Shown here piece after piece: positions 25,249 to 38,093 of a stretch of 64,000 nt of DNA. A program made the translations under genes and the position numbers. The DNA comes from Apiospora phragmitis (taxonomy: Eukaryota > Ascomycota > Sordariomycetes > Amphisphaeriales > Apiosporaceae), in assembly GCA_038363925.1 (NCBI GenBank), contig JAQQWL010000001.1:2170001-2234000 (forward strand), written 5' to 3'. Under the pieces are notes generated by a model. The model did no database searches. It was not told the origin of the DNA and saw only the letters and a program-made list of their open reading frames with translations. Each line of letters begins with the position of its first letter. The stretch's first letter is position 1.

Positions 25249-26996
25249 TCACCCCGGAACGTGTTCTGCATCTGTTTCTGTCTCCATAGCCTCCAGACGC
25301 CTCGATCTCTCTCTTTGAACGCACCAAATCTCCAAGCGCCGTTCGACTTGCGCCGCGGCGTTGATCAGACTGCGCAGGGGCACGGCCGCTGTCTTCGCCG
25401 CCTCCTTATAGAATACCTTGGCTGCTGCGGGTAGGTCATCTTCTGTGCGCCATACTGGGCAATCATCACGTTCGGATTTCATGACTCTGCCCTTCTTATC
25501 AGGAAGTTCTTCCGGCTGCTCTGGCTCGATAAACTTCATGGTGCTGTTTACGGTTTGGTACCGCTCCACGACCAGCTCATCCTGGCCGCGCTGGTCGTGG
25601 GAGTCTTGATTCGGCTCTCTGCCGGATCCGTCGAAGCCACCTTGGAACAGCCGTGTGGCCACTTCTGGAGCTGTATCTCTGTTAGACTTGCTAAGGACGG
25701 GAAGGGGTAGCTAGCACCACTTACTCTTGGGAGTAGCTCCATTTTGTACAAACGTCCGCTCGAAGTAATCCAACCATTTCTCTGTATCGTTTTTGTCCAC
25801 TGTCACCGCTTCCCAGGCTGTGACCTTGTGTTCCTCCCCACGCTGAAGACCACGGGCGGCTTCGGCCTGCTTCGTCCGTACAGCCTCCCATTGCTTCCAG
25901 TCAATTTGCATAACTCGAGGGTCGTCATGGGTGATCGGTCGTCTGGTCACTCCGTCGAGGGGATGCAGCAGCTTGGTCGATACTACAACTAGCGCAAGAA
26001 GGAGCACCTCGGGATCATCTATCGATAGAATACGCTGCTTGTCCCGCGTCGGGCAGGAGAAGTCCGCTTCTAGGATTTGGGCCATGCATTTTACGCTCAG
26101 GAATATTTCCACGGGCAAGGTGAGGTCTCTCATGAGCTGGAGTAGGAGTGGGATATGGTTCAGGGGCGGGAACTTAACCTCGTAGTTGACGTTGAACGAG
26201 ATGGTCATCTCCCGGACCGCGGATTGGAGCTTTCCTGGGCGATGTGATCCCGGATCTGTAGTGAACGATGATAGGCAGCAGGCAACCTATCCTGGGCGTT
26301 CCTGGGCAGCCCATTGATCTACACGTTTCGTTAGCCAGCCGCGTTTGCCATGCATGCAAAATATATAGATTTCATACCGCTGCTAGAAACTCCAAGTCCC
26401 CACGCTGAGCCCAGTGACAGAAGGTCGCTGTCGAGTAGGGAGGCGGAGTGTAAAGCAACCAAGATAACAAAGCGCCAAAGTGTCTATCAGCGCCGGAAGA
26501 TTCAGTTTCTTCCCTGGCTGCGGACGCCAAACTCGAGTTGTCTCAACGGGACCGTCGCTCAGCTCTCCGTCCCTAATTTCGGCCTCGCTATCCCAAGACT
26601 CGAGTCTCGCCGGAAATCGTCGTCTTGGGCGGGAAGGTCTCTCACTCTCAAGCCCCAGAGTGCCCTGACGATCTCCTCTAACTCGGCAGGAAGGCCACGC
26701 TCCTTGATGAGCCACCAGACCTGTTTCCTCAGGATGATTTGCAGACATTCGAGGTATAATTCCCGTTCCGGGGCGCCTTCCAGCTTCACCGCAGCACGCT
26801 CTCGCTTCTCCCTTTTCCGGCGGTGCACTTTGCCGGTGGTGCTAAACTCGTCCTCGCCAGCTTCATGGGGCGCGTACCCCTCGAGTCGGTGACCATTGCG
26901 ACAATACCGCAGGGCATCCTCGGAGTACCAATGACGAGATCCACACTCCTCGCAACGCTCCCCTGCCGGCATGCGCTGGTAGTCCCCGGGTGCCAT
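25249..26996 (-). CDS. rrn7: RNA polymerase I initiation factor Rrn7 (TAF1B family)
   Basis: Exons are 26378-26996, 25725-26318 and 25249-25670, with donors gtatga and gtaagt. Three -1 indels interrupt it, at + strand runs 26592-26594 (C), 26438-26440 (G) and 26237-26239 (G). With one base added at each, the CDS is 1638 nt, 545 residues. The N-terminal Rrn7 zinc finger is clear: CEECGSRHWYSEDALRYCRNGH (C-x2-C...C-x3-H), followed by the ...YLECLQIILRKQVWWLI helix and a cyclin-like region including PPLNHIPLLLQLMRDLTLP and IDDPEVLLLALVVVSTKL. Rrn7/TAF1B is a TFIIB-like subunit of the core factor that recruits RNA polymerase I to rDNA promoters in the nucleolus. I start at MAPGDYQRM because the zinc finger follows directly; an in-frame Met lies 36 codons upstream. 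Confidence 0.87.
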
Positions 26997-28053
26997 TTTG
27001 CGCTCGCTTTTGCCAGGTGGAGCCAACCTTGGATGTTCTTTAAACCGAGCGTTCGACTTGATTGGAAGGCAGTTATTGGACGGCCGAACAATTGAATATG
27101 TCACCCTTATTCACCGTGCTTGATTACAGCAGTTGGCCCATGTGGCGCTCTTTTGGTCAGGGGCGGTCCTGGGAGAAATTTCTTGAGCTAGGTGTGCGCC
27201 GAAGCTGGCGAAGGCCATCCCGTCAAGATAGACATCAATAATCGGAGATGCCGTTACAGTTTGAGGCAACCGAGGCTAGGCATCCGGTAGCATGATGGGA
27301 TCACTTTGAACAACGGATATGGGAAGTTCCATCCACAACGGGTATGCGGATAGCCTTAAAAAGTGCTATGAGGCTAAAATGGGCCTGCGCAAGTTCGTCC
27401 GTGCTGTTTGATTTCCTCCGTCTCGTTTATTATATATCATTATCACCTGAACAAGCATTATTCTTTTTTTTAATTTTTTTTTATTACTGGCAATTCCCCA
27501 ACGCAAATCATCAGGCTTGTCCTGACAAGTACCAAATGGAGTTCGAATACAAATACTGAGCAGTTTGGTAGCAGTTGTATTCTACTGTTAGTAGAGCTCG
27601 AATGGGTTTGCAGATTCACTGGCACGTGTCGCACACACGTAGCAAAAAAAAAAGTTCATGTGGAATTCGTAAATTCTATAGGACAAATTGTCTTCGCCAG
27701 AAGGTTCCCTAGCCTTGTTTTTTGTTTTGTTTCCCTGATCCTTATACTCATTACCCATGCTGAGGACATGGTAGAGCAAGATAGTACGATAAGGTGAAAT
27801 GGGGAAAATCGTGCGGATGATGACGCTGCATCATGTACCCAGTGGAAACAAGGATGTGTGTCCAGATAGAATCCGCCTACAGAACGACCAAAATGGGGTT
27901 TGGTGAAGCCCCAGACATCAACGGCTTCGAGTAGTATCCTCCTAAGATATTGCCCGTATGCAACTGACATCTAACATCTTTCATCAAGATGTATAGTCGC
28001 CCATACTAGTCACCAGAAGTCGCCATCGTAGATTCTGCAATCAGATAGATCGC
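26997..28053. other. Intergenic region between rrn7 and eIF5A
   Basis: About 1.06 kb containing the rrn7 promoter and the eIF5A 3' flank. A T-rich stretch lies at about 27,461-27,485. No gene is supported. Confidence 0.4.
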
Positions 28054-28928
28054 TTAAGAGCCACGAGGAGCTTCCTTGGCCTCAATGGCGGACTGCTCAC
28101 CCATGGCAGTGAGAATGACAACGTCTAGAATTGTGTTAGCGGATAGTCTAGTTTTGTGCGGTCCAATGGTATCAAAACTTACTGGTGTCCTTCTCCTCAG
28201 TGGTGAAGAGCTTGGTGATCTTGTCACCAATCTCACCATCGGGCATCTTAACATCATCCTTGGTCTCACCATCATCACCCATCAGGGACAGGAAACCATC
28301 GTCGGAGATGTCGAGCTGGTTCATCACATGTTAGGACCACCGCTGGTCGACTAGGTAGCTTCTAGGGACAACTTACAAGCTGGTACTCGCGACGCTTGAC
28401 GTTGGGGACGTCCATGTTGTGGGTGGAAGGGCAGAGATCTTCGAGCTTCTTGCCGGTGAAGATGTCGATGGCGACCAGATGGACCTTGGCGTGACCGTGC
28501 TTTCCAGTCTTGGAGGTGGACATGTCGACGATCTTGCAAGGGCGGTTCTTGATGCAGACGAAGCCGTTCTTGCGCAGAGCAGAACACTGCATGGGGAAGG
28601 TGTCCGAAGCACCGGCATCACCCGGGGCATCGAAGGTGTGATCATGCTGCCAAGAATATTCGTGTTAGTAAATCCATCCTCGTAAAAAAGTCCACTGCAT
28701 AATGATGTGCTCGCGATGTGATGGTGCTTTTTTGAAGTAAAAAGTGCCGGCCACGGTGCCTTCGTTCGGTTGCAATGCGTCGCGGGGTTCGCCAGGCAAA
28801 TTGTATGTGTGTGATGCGGGGTGGAAAATCCCCTCGCTACCAGCACCACCACCACAGGATGTCGCAGGGCTTCACAACAACAAGACAAGACAGGAAGGGA
28901 TTTGACTTACGGCGGAGTCGTCAGCCAT
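28054..28928 (-). CDS. Translation factor eIF5A (hypusine-containing)
   Basis: Four exons, 28911-28928, 28377-28646, 28183-28315 and 28054-28124, give 492 nt and 163 residues with an intact frame. The start exon codes just MADDSA. The hypusination loop [15 protein letters not shown] is complete; the lysine in TGKHGH (about residue 55) would be converted to hypusine by deoxyhypusine synthase and hydroxylase. The C-terminal OB-fold domain runs from [20 protein letters not shown] to the end at APRGS. eIF5A acts at the ribosome E-site to relieve stalling at polyproline and other poor substrates, and in termination. The split of a six-codon first exon by a gtaagt donor is common for this gene in filamentous fungi. 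The 1.67-kb gap upstream is shared with vps52 on the other strand. Confidence 0.96.
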
Positions 28929-30603
28929 CTTGACTTAGCGGTTGAGCAAAGTGTTAAGTTGGTATTGGTGAGAAGAAGGAAAAAAGGAGGGAGAATGGAA
29001 TGGATGGACGATGGACTGAGCGGCTTTCCAACACCAAAAGAGTTGAAGTTGGAGGGGAAAAGAGAAATGCCAATGATGGGTTGAAGTACTCTTTTTTGGG
29101 CCCGGGGAGCAGAAGGCTTTGGTGGGCGGGGGGGAGGACCACTTTCTGGGTGTCAGGGAAGCCCAGAAACCAGCAGTCTTCTCAAAAAAAATTGAAAATT
29201 CAGAAATCCCAAGGGAGGCAAGACTGTGTAAGGGCGAAGGCAGCCAATAGCACCGGTCCAGATTGGTCCAGCCTAGGCATGTACCTTTTTTTCTTCTCAT
29301 GGCCCATGGGAGAGGTAATGATTCCGTACACGCCTAAAATGGATGCTGGAGCAAAAGGTGCAAGTGGGGCTTTCTCATGTGCTCATCCATGCTCCAGTCA
29401 CCTTGCGCCTCTCTCTCTCCCTCTCTCCTCATCAGTCTCAGTCGCAGTCTTACTCCGTCCCGCCGTTGTGCTGTCGACTGACCTACTCAGGTTGCTGCTC
29501 GACTGCTTGCTTGGCTGCCTGTTCTGCTGCCCTTTTAGAGACACACGCAGTTAACCCTCCATTGATATATACAATTCACTACGCATTTACATGGTGGGTG
29601 GACAGGACACACGGAACCAATCGTTCAGGTGCAAGCGCTTGAACGTGCCAGAGGTATGGCAGTGTCTCTACCCACCAGGTGTGGATTATTCACGGCAAAC
29701 AGTTGTGGACTTGGCCAATTGCTATGTCGCCAGGTCGATAGGTGAGTACGCACTATTTTCGACATTCGTCCGTATCAAGCTTGCTCTGGAATCTGGATAA
29801 GAGCTTTGATTGGCGTGCTTTTAACTCCGATCTAAGGTCTGAAGCAATGTTAAGCGATTGAAGAAGTCCTAGAGCTTGTAAAATATCGTGCAATCAACCA
29901 GAAGTGCATGTACCCAGCCGAGACAGGAACACTCAGCCCGCAGATGACCAAACCTCCAGCTATTCTCCCGATACAAACCGTACATGTGAAGTAGCTTGAG
30001 CAAGTATGCAGTCGCCTTACGTTATGAGTCGGCCTTGCCTTGTGCAACTAGTACGTAGCACTCGTGCATGCGAAACAAAGTCAGAGTTATATATTGACTG
30101 AACGTCCGTATAGCAGGCGACTAGGTTGCTTTACTAGTGAAGCAGTTGCAAGCAATTGGTGATCGTGGTGATCATTCATTGCAAATCACCCAATACTTGA
30201 TCTTGCCCAGGTCGGCATCGGATCTTGATTGCGCGGGAAGATTCAATTGGCATCATTGAAAGGTGGAACTCGGAACACAAGAGGTGGCTCTCGGGCCTGG
30301 AGCTGACCTTAGCTTGGGGAAAGGGTCCTGACCAATCATTTCCCCCAAAGTTCAAGGGTCAATAGGAGGCCCTGGTTGTAAACACTCACTAACCTTACTT
30401 GCGACAGCTGCCTAATTGACAGCTTGCTGGCTTATCAGCATTGATCACCACCGATACCGTCAACGAACAACGAACGCGATCTCGAGCCTGTTGCTAGACG
30501 AGAGAGGGCTACCGAACCGCTCATCCCATGGTGACCCCATCATGTCAAAATTATAACGTAACCACACTTTGAGGAGGAATCCATCCACGGTTGCATATCC
30601 AAC
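28929..30603. promoter_or_regulatory. Divergent intergenic region between eIF5A and vps52
   Basis: 1.67 kb between two start codons. A CT-rich tract (CTCTCTCTCCCTCTCTCC) lies at about 29,409-29,430. Overlapping open frames here have low-complexity content and no recognisable homology, so no gene is called. Confidence 0.45.
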
Positions 30604-32682
30604 ATGTGGTTGGACCGACTTGCTGCGCAAGCCACGACACCAAGCACCACGCCGCCGGGAAGCCGCGCATATTCCCCATCACCGGGTCGGAGGACTCCAA
30701 GCGGACTCGGTCCCTATGTCACATCACAACAACGCCCCGGCCTCGTCGCGCGCACGTCGTCATTCCAGTCCTTGACCTCCAACGTCTCCAACGATTCCTC
30801 GACGTCATCCCTCCTAGCCTACTCACGGAAGGCCAACGGCTCGGCACTCAAGCAGTCGACAACAGCCTACAATGGACCCGACCCTGTCAACGTGCTCCGA
30901 CAGCTTCTTGGCGAAGAACCAGATGCCGCAGCAACAGCGAAGCGGGCCGCGGAATCGGTAACAGAAGATGCCTTGGATCTCGACTTCGATTTTGGCGGGC
31001 TGTCCTTAACGGAACTTGCGCATGCCGACGACTACGGTGAAGATGGTCCCGGTGTACATAGGACTCAGACAGTTGAAGAGTGTATGTTCGGTCCCGTCCG
31101 TATTCGCATCCGCTTCCCCCGCTAACGCGTCTTCCCAGACGAGAAAGAGAAGACCAAATTCGAGGACCTACATCGATCCATACGAGCCTGCGATGAAGTG
31201 CTAAGCTCGGTGGAGACAAACCTGACGAGCTTCCGGAACGACCTGGCGAACGTATCTGCAGACATTGAGACACTGCAAGCCCGTTCGACGGCCCTCAATG
31301 TACGACTCGAGAACCGAAAGGCAGTCGAAAAGGGGCTAGGCCCGGTCGTAGAAGAAATCAGCGTATCTCCAGTGGTCGTATCCATGATAGCAGAGAGCCA
31401 TATTGACGAGGCCTGGCTCAAGGCCCTCGCAGAGGTTGACAAGCGAGCTACGGCCTATAAGAAGAATGCTGCCGGCGCCCAGAACAGCAAAGGGCTCCAA
31501 GATCTCGGCCCATTATTAGAGAAGCTGGTCATCAAGGCAGTGGAAAGGATACGAGACTTCTTGGTTGCGCAGATCAAGGCGTTGCGATCGCCACACATCA
31601 ACGCGCAGATTATACAACAACAGAACTTCCTTCGTTTCAAGGATCTATTTGCCTTCCTCCATAAGCATCATGCCCAACTCGCCAACGAGATTAGTTTGGC
31701 GTACCAAAATACTATGCGCTGGTATTATCTCAACCAATTCACCCGCTACGAGGCTGCGCTCAAGAAACTTAAGCTGCACAATCTCGACAAAACCGACGTT
31801 CTCGGGAACGAGGACACTTCCCGCAAGGGCACAGTACTTACATCGTCCAAGATATCCGGTCCTCCGCATGACGCGTTCAATTTGGGCCGCCGTATCGATT
31901 TGTTGAAGACGAGAGACCAAGGTGCTCTATCCTCGTATCTGGCTGAAGAGGAGAAGAGCACGCACTATCTGGAGGTTACATTCCGTAATTTCAATCTGGC
32001 GCTCATCGATAATGCCACGTCCGAGTATACCTTCCTTGCCTCTTTTTTCTCGCCGGCTCTCTCCTATTCTGCCATCAACAAGAATTTCACATACATTTTC
32101 GAGCCCACGTTCACCCCAGGGCAGACTCTTACCAAGACCTTGATCGCCGACACGTATGACGGGCTCGGTCTTTTGCTGTGCGTTCGCTTGAACCAGCACT
32201 TCCAGTTCGAGCTTCAGCGGCGGAAGATGCCAGCCGCGGACAGCTACGTCAACGCGACGGCCATGCTCCTCTGGCCACGACTGCAGGTCGTGATGAACGC
32301 CCATGCGGAGTCGGTCCGCACGCTGACGTCGACGCTCCCGACCAAGCCGCCACCCAAAGCGGAGCAGGCCAAGCTGTCGGCGGCGCCGCACGTCGCGACC
32401 CAGCGCTTCGGTCAACTGGTCCATGGCATCCTGGCGCTCAGCACGGAGGCCGGCGATGACGAGCCCGTGGTGACCAGTCTACGCCGCTTGCGGTCGGAAA
32501 TGGAGGCTTTCCTGACCAAATATAGCACCGCGTTTGGCACGGACAAGAGGAAGAGAGAGAGGTTCCTGTACAATAATTATAGTCTGATCCTAACCATCAT
32601 CAGTGACACGACTGGCAAGCTGGCTGAGGAAGAGCAGGAGCATTTCGAGGGTCTGAAAGCGGCTTTCCAGGAAGCAGCTTAG
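30604..32682 (+). CDS. vps52: GARP complex subunit Vps52
   Basis: Two exons, 30604-31081 and 31139-32682, around a 57-nt intron, give 2022 nt, 673 residues, with no indel. The start MWLDRLAAQ is typical of fungal Vps52, followed by a Ser/Pro-rich disordered stretch. The conserved core begins at the intron, TVEE-YEKEKTKFEDLHRSIRAC, with a long coiled coil (VETNLTSFRNDLANVSADIE). It continues through GLGPVVEEISVSP and HIDEAWLKALAEVDKRA to the C-terminal part containing IKALRSPHINAQIIQQQNFL, TMRWYYLNQFTRYE and FNLALIDNATSEYTFLASFF. Vps52 is a core subunit of GARP (Vps51-Vps54), which tethers endosome-derived vesicles at the trans-Golgi network. It converges on the RabGAP gene, another trafficking component; this may be chance. 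Confidence 0.95.
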
Positions 32683-33120
32683 TTGGTGTCAACTTCAAAG
32701 AACCCAATTATGACTGCTGTTTTGGGTGAAAATAGACCGTAATGCCACCACACATGATCTCGTATCAATCACTACCCACTCGAGCGATGCATGCTTGGAC
32801 ATAGAAGACGTGTATTGCAATTTAGGGGCGTTGTAACAGTCACACAAGAAAGTAAATTTAGGGGTATATATGTGGTTCTAGTACAGGCATCCATCTAGGA
32901 AGTGTATGGCACGTCTAAGCACCTACAGTATGCACTGCGGTGTGAATTTTGTTCCAATATTCAAAGAATTCCCATTTGCCACAAAGTAAACAAACTCCAT
33001 ACACCTCTCTACCTGACCATAAAGACCCCAAATCAAGAACTTTTTGCACACACTTCCACAGTCGGGTAGTGGCGAGAACCGTGTTTTCCCTTCGAAAAAG
33101 AAAAAGGCGATGTAATTCTT
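32683..33120. other. Convergent intergenic region, no gene seen
   Basis: 438 bp between the stops of vps52 and the RabGAP gene; expected to hold both 3' UTRs. No repeat or RNA is recognised. Confidence 0.4.
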
Positions 33121-34654
33121 TTAACCTCTCCTTGATGACCAGAACGATGCCAGGTACGTCATGATACCGGGCTGCGCCTTCCTCAGGTACACGGCTGCCA
33201 CACCGACGAGGACCGCGACGACAATGCCCCGGGCCAGGGGCGAGCGGGCGCGCTTGCGGGTGGCGACGGCGTAGCTCCAGACGGTGCGGGCGACGAGCTC
33301 CTTACGCTCGGCCCACTGGAGCTCGCGGAGCTGGGCCTGGAAGTAGCGCTCGCCGTCGCGCATGGACTGGGCGGCGGCGGCGCGGGCGTCGCGGGCGGTC
33401 TTGAGTACGCTGGCGGGCGAGATGCGGGCGCGCCAGGCGGGCAGGGACTCGGGCGGGTGGCGCGCGAACAGGGCGACGGTGCCGCGGATGAGCTCCTCGA
33501 GTTTTAGGGGTTGCGGAAGCTTCGAGAGGATCGAGTGCAGCATCTCGGGCTCGCTGGCGGGCGTGTCGAACAGCTCGGCGCGCCGGTTCAGCACGATGCG
33601 CGCGAACATGTAGACGCCGAAGACGGGCTCGCGCGCCAGCAGCGCGTCGAAGAGGCGCGCGATGGCGCCGTACGACTGGATGTCGTGCGCGTACATGGTC
33701 AGCGTGCCCGAGAGCGCGAAGAAGGGCTCCGTCTGGGATAGGTGCGCGCACAGGGCCGGGTCCGCGGCGCCCAGGATGTCGGGGATCAGCCGCAGCTGCG
33801 CGACTGCGGGCGCCAGGTTCGGCAGCATGAAGTCCCGGATGCGCAGCGCTGAGAGGCGCGCCATGGCGCTCGGCCGCTGCGCGGGGGCCAGCACCAGCAG
33901 GAGCACCTGGCAAATGTCGTGGTAGCCTTGGAAGTAGCAGAGGTAGGGGTAGCGGCGCAGGGTTTCTGTGATCAGGTCGGAGAGCTCGGTCTTCTTGTGG
34001 TCCAGGTCGGCTTGGGAGGTGTCTAGAATTCATACAGCGTCAGTCTTCCATCATGTTATCCCCTTGGATTGTGGCCCTCGTACCGTTGGGATCGGGATAG
34101 TATATGAAGCTCCTGTCAACGTCTAGGCGCACTTGGTCCTCGTCTCGATGTCGCGGGAGCTCCTGCCAAGGTTGATCGCCCGCATCGCCTTTCTCGGAAG
34201 TCTTCCTTCTCTCGATTTCGCCAAATGGCGCACTTCGAGTGGTTGGTGTCGTTTCATTGTGCTGCACAGGGTCCGTGGATGGTGACGAGCCGAGAAGAAT
34301 AGGCCCTGTCGAGAGACGTTAGTTCAAGCTGCTTGCGCTGGATGCCGCACCGCTGGAGATGGAGGGGACATCGGATAGTGGCCATCACTCACATGCGTGG
34401 CGGCGGAGGTCGTCGGATAGGAAACCGCCTTCGGATACGGCCAAAGCAGTCAGGGCTTGGATGTCGCCTCCTTTACACGCCTCTAGTATAGCCTGGGCTT
34501 TCGCGGACCTTTCTTCCCGGCGGGGATCCTCGCTGTTGCTCTGCGAAGGTACTGTCGAAGCCGGGGTGTGCACGGATTCACTCGCGGGAGAAGCCGTGCT
34601 GTCCGTCATCTTCATTTCGTTCCACTCGCTATCCGGTTCGCCATGGCTGCTCAT
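33121..34654 (-). CDS. TBC-domain RabGAP, TBC1D20/Gyp10 type, tail-anchored
   Basis: Exons are 34393-34654, 34084-34305 and 33121-34022; the CDS is 1386 nt, 461 residues, without indels. The start MSSHGEPDSEWNEMKM was chosen over an upstream Met because the first conserved block comes later. TBC-domain features: DLRRHAWPILLG; the RDEDQVRLDVDRSFIYYP block, whose R-x-D-x-x-R catalytic arginine can be seen; and CYFQGYHDICQVLLLVL, matching the YxQG glutamine-finger motif with F in place of the usual residue before Q. The C-terminus has the family's single anchor, IVVAVLVGVAAVYL, just before the end, which would hold the protein in the ER/Golgi membrane. TBC1D20 and Gyp10-type proteins stimulate GTP hydrolysis by Rab1/Ypt1 and relatives. 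The precise Rab target is inferred from the family. Confidence 0.9.
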
Positions 34655-35173
34655 TGTGTGCGTACGGATCAGTCCGGGGGAGAGATCCAATCTCGCGGGT
34701 TTGTAGAGGTCTGCATCTATGTAGAGGAGAAGACCGTCAGGCACATCCAGCAATATGTAATTATTAGCATGAGAACAGCCCAATGCAGTTGTGACTGGAT
34801 GCGTTGGTGTGACGTAGTGGGGTTCGCAATGGTGTTGTTAACAGGGAGGAGGATCCCGTAGAGTCGCGGTCCCATCGCGTGTTGATGTGGCACGGCCCGA
34901 GAGTTTCTCGAATGTAACTTGAAACGTATACATAACTTTACGGCTTATTAAGGGCTATCCTGCTATATACTTTGCCTCGTCTTAGCCGCAACACATTGAT
35001 CTCCTTTGAGTCGACCTACCTAAACTTTGCATGATGCATTCGTTATCACACTTACACATCTAGAAGCCGGTACGTATGAAGATGAATGGGAGGCCCTGCA
35101 GACCTATTCTGTTTGGTCGCCCAAGAGCGGCTCGAGCTCCGAAGAGGGTGGATGCATCTGCAGCGGCACCCAG

Positions 35174-35212
35174 ATAAGGGATGCAAGATGCAAGATGAGA
35201 GATGCAAGATGG
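35174..35212. repeat. Short tandem repeat based on ATGCAAG
   Basis: Three imperfect copies of a GATGCAAGAT-like unit follow one another in an otherwise unique intergenic stretch. Confidence 0.6.
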
Positions 35213-35620
35213 GACGGATCGCGCTTTGGCAGCGATCACATCCACCAAAACTATATGTCGTTGATGTCCATCTCGACGTACTAAATTCGTCTTAGACATG
35301 GGGGACCCCTTTCTCCATCTCCAAATACAGCTTCCCTTTCTTCTTTTCAACAAGCGGTAACTGAACCTTGCTATTATTATTATTAGCCACGGCAAATCTC
35401 CGAGATCCTAGAAACCCGGCATGTCGTCTTTACCGCACCGCACCTATCAAAGCGACGTTTTTGCCGCAATGTGGGCTGCAAGAACTGTCCGAGCCAACAT
35501 TTATCCTCTCCAATGAGACTATGCGCAGCTTTTATCTATTTTTACCCAAGTATACTGAAAAAGATAAGACAGCTAGGAGGGTCCATCATGGGCACCAAGA
35601 TCACACAGTTTTCCATGTAG

Positions 35621-35645
35621 GTGCGTGGTGCGTGGTGCGTGGTGC
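35621..35645. repeat. GTGCGTG tandem repeat, about 3.5 units
   Basis: A 7-bp unit is repeated without error across 25 bp. No gene overlaps it. Confidence 0.75.
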
Positions 35646-38093
35646 TATACACCGTACGTATCCCTCGTGCTCTGCGCATCTTGTCCGCACAGTCGGTAAC
35701 ACTTGGCAGACGATGTGTATGTACATGTTTACAGGTGGGCCGCTTGAAACAAGAAGGAACGAAGCAGATGTTGTTGTCCTGGCATGATAAGTAGGGAGCG
35801 CCAAAAAGCAATTTATACTATATATCGGATATGAATTCTAGTGGCCAGCCGACTCCGAATCATTATCGACCGCCACTGCCGCTTGACAATGTTTTGCTGG
35901 CCCCATACCACCCTTGTTGTTTTATGAGACACCGCTTCTGTTATACCCATGGATTCCTGGTAAAGCATCGTACGGTTCAGCCTGCGGTGTTCGTGGACCT
36001 CTCCAGCAGCTCCAGCAGCTGGGCTTTAGCTTCACGATCGGTCACTCGCATGAAGGGATCGATTATACCCTGCTTTCGGGGTGCAGGGGACAATGGCCTT
36101 AATCCTGTTCGAGCAGCTGAGCCTGCTGCTGGGCCTGCCGGAAGCACTCCCGCGGAGAGAGCGAAGGGAGTCACCGTTTCGACAGCACGCGGCTCTCGGA
36201 ACCTTGCAAGTCTAAGCGATATGCATACTGCAGAGGCGCATAGGCATGAAAACCGGGCAGTGACGCCGGATTTATCACGCTGCCTTGGGTGAGTGCGAGT
36301 ACTTGAACAAATAGCCGCACCGTACGTACCCTTGAGAAAGCACACCCAGACTACACCGGTCACCAATGAGTACCTACGAGGTGTGCCGCTACTCCGCTGC
36401 AAGCAAATCCTTTACCGCTAGATGACTCGGTATCATCACTGGGTAGTCCAGCCGCTTCAATGACCTCATTTTGGCCTGAGGGAACTTTGAGTAAGGATCG
36501 CCAACCAGATACGCCAATATTCACAAGGAGCAGGCAGTTGTACCCTGCTCTACGTATACCTTTGTTCGTATACATCCACGATCGGTGGGTTGCAATTTTA
36601 GATCCTCTGGGATGTCTGCTTGTTATGATTAGTAATCTCGGTTTCACTTCCTACCCATGTGAACAGAGGGAGGCATGTAGATGTCCCGAGTCAGATTGAA
36701 TCTGATCGCTTGTGGGGGGCTCGGGGTCGGATGTTGTGATGCATATCATCCGTTCCATACCATACTTGCGAAGGCACACACGCACACATGATAAGCGAAA
36801 GAAAGGAAGGAGTCGGTTATAATCTGATTGATATTACAGGAGAGCGGCAATGGGATACGGGCTGCCTACATGTCGACGTGATCAAATACACCTTCAACGT
36901 AAGATAGGTATGCCACATCAAGCGCATATAAGTCGGTCAGTGAGAACCGGGCTGGGATTGCGAAGTTGCATTGAAGGAACACATTTGGGTAATAACGTTA
37001 TGTAAGTATGTTGGTTGCTACAGGGTTGAGGAGAAGGAGTCATGATTACATGTGTGTATCAATCAATGAGAGGTGTGTAGTACTTACCTCTTACCTGAGG
37101 TCTGCCGGCCGCCTAACAAACCTACCAGACCGGCATGTTAGGTTGCAGTATGTACGGAGTAGGTTAAGTACCTAACATACAAAAGTCTGCCCAGGTGCTA
37201 GAACCAACCGTGCTGGGAACCCTCCAACCTCCATGCTACCTCCCAGAAAAAAAATACCAAATATCCACACGCTTGCCCGTCGCAACAATTAAACAATCCT
37301 TGGGATTCCCCGCAACTCTTGCGGAACAGGCCAATCCATCTCACGATCCGGTCAAGACGCCCTGTACACGCCTCTTGGGGAACCAGGATTTGAGCGGGCA
37401 GTGCCCAACGAAATCACTTCTGCAATCCATCCCACCCCGGTTTCAAGTTGTTTGTCGCATTCCGCATCGTGCAGTCAGGTCTTGTAACTTTAGCTGATCT
37501 CCCCTACATCTGTGATCTGCATGAGTTGTCATCCACCTCGAACACCGCTTCCTCGCAGTTGCCCAGGGCCGGCCTGGCCTTGTACGCATGCACTGTGACC
37601 GGCAGCAGCTCGAATCAGCAAAACCCTCACCACCAGGTTATAGATCTAGCCCTGCGCTGCTGTCTCGTACATACCCACCGCAGCTGCTCTGTCTACGAAT
37701 AGGATCTGTCTTAGGGCCGTGCATCACCGGCTTTCCATGTCTCTAACAGCGCCCCCCTTATGTGTACCCAACTATCAGGTTGACTCTTCACACTCGGGTG
37801 AACTCTACAAGCCACAATCGTCAGGGACCATCTGGAATGCTGATATAGTCTGCCGTCAGCCTCTTCCCTCTGGGAGCACGAGATTGTCCTCCCACAAAGT
37901 GTGCGGCCCACGAGCGTTCTGTGGCAGGCGATCGTCCATGCTGTGCAGGCCCCAGGCACTTTGAGTTGCTGCCGTGTCAGCTCCTGTGCTACTTGTAGCC
38001 TGCTCCATTATCATTTCCTCCCAGACTTACCGCAGACGTCAGCTGTCTTCAACTTTGGCCTTTTCCCGCTCGATGAAGTCAATGTGACAAACA

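Larger units (their letters stand above)
34655..38093. other. Gene-poor 3.4-kb region with short tandem repeats
   Basis: Promoter of the RabGAP gene at the left end and of the MMS1_N gene at the right. No gene is supported between them, although minus-strand frames at 35977-36402 and 36360-36647 look slightly coding. Short tandem repeats occur near 35,174 and 35,621. An inverted motif based on TAGGT/ACCTA lies near 37,138-37,180. Confidence 0.4.

Noticed and set aside
29000..29554. 184-residue open frame upstream of eIF5A
   Set aside because: The content is low-complexity and promoter-like; no homology or splice structure supports it.
35977..36402. 141-residue minus-strand frame ending AQLLELLERS
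   Set aside because: It is slightly coding-like but has no recognisable family and no consistent exon partner, so it was left as intergenic.
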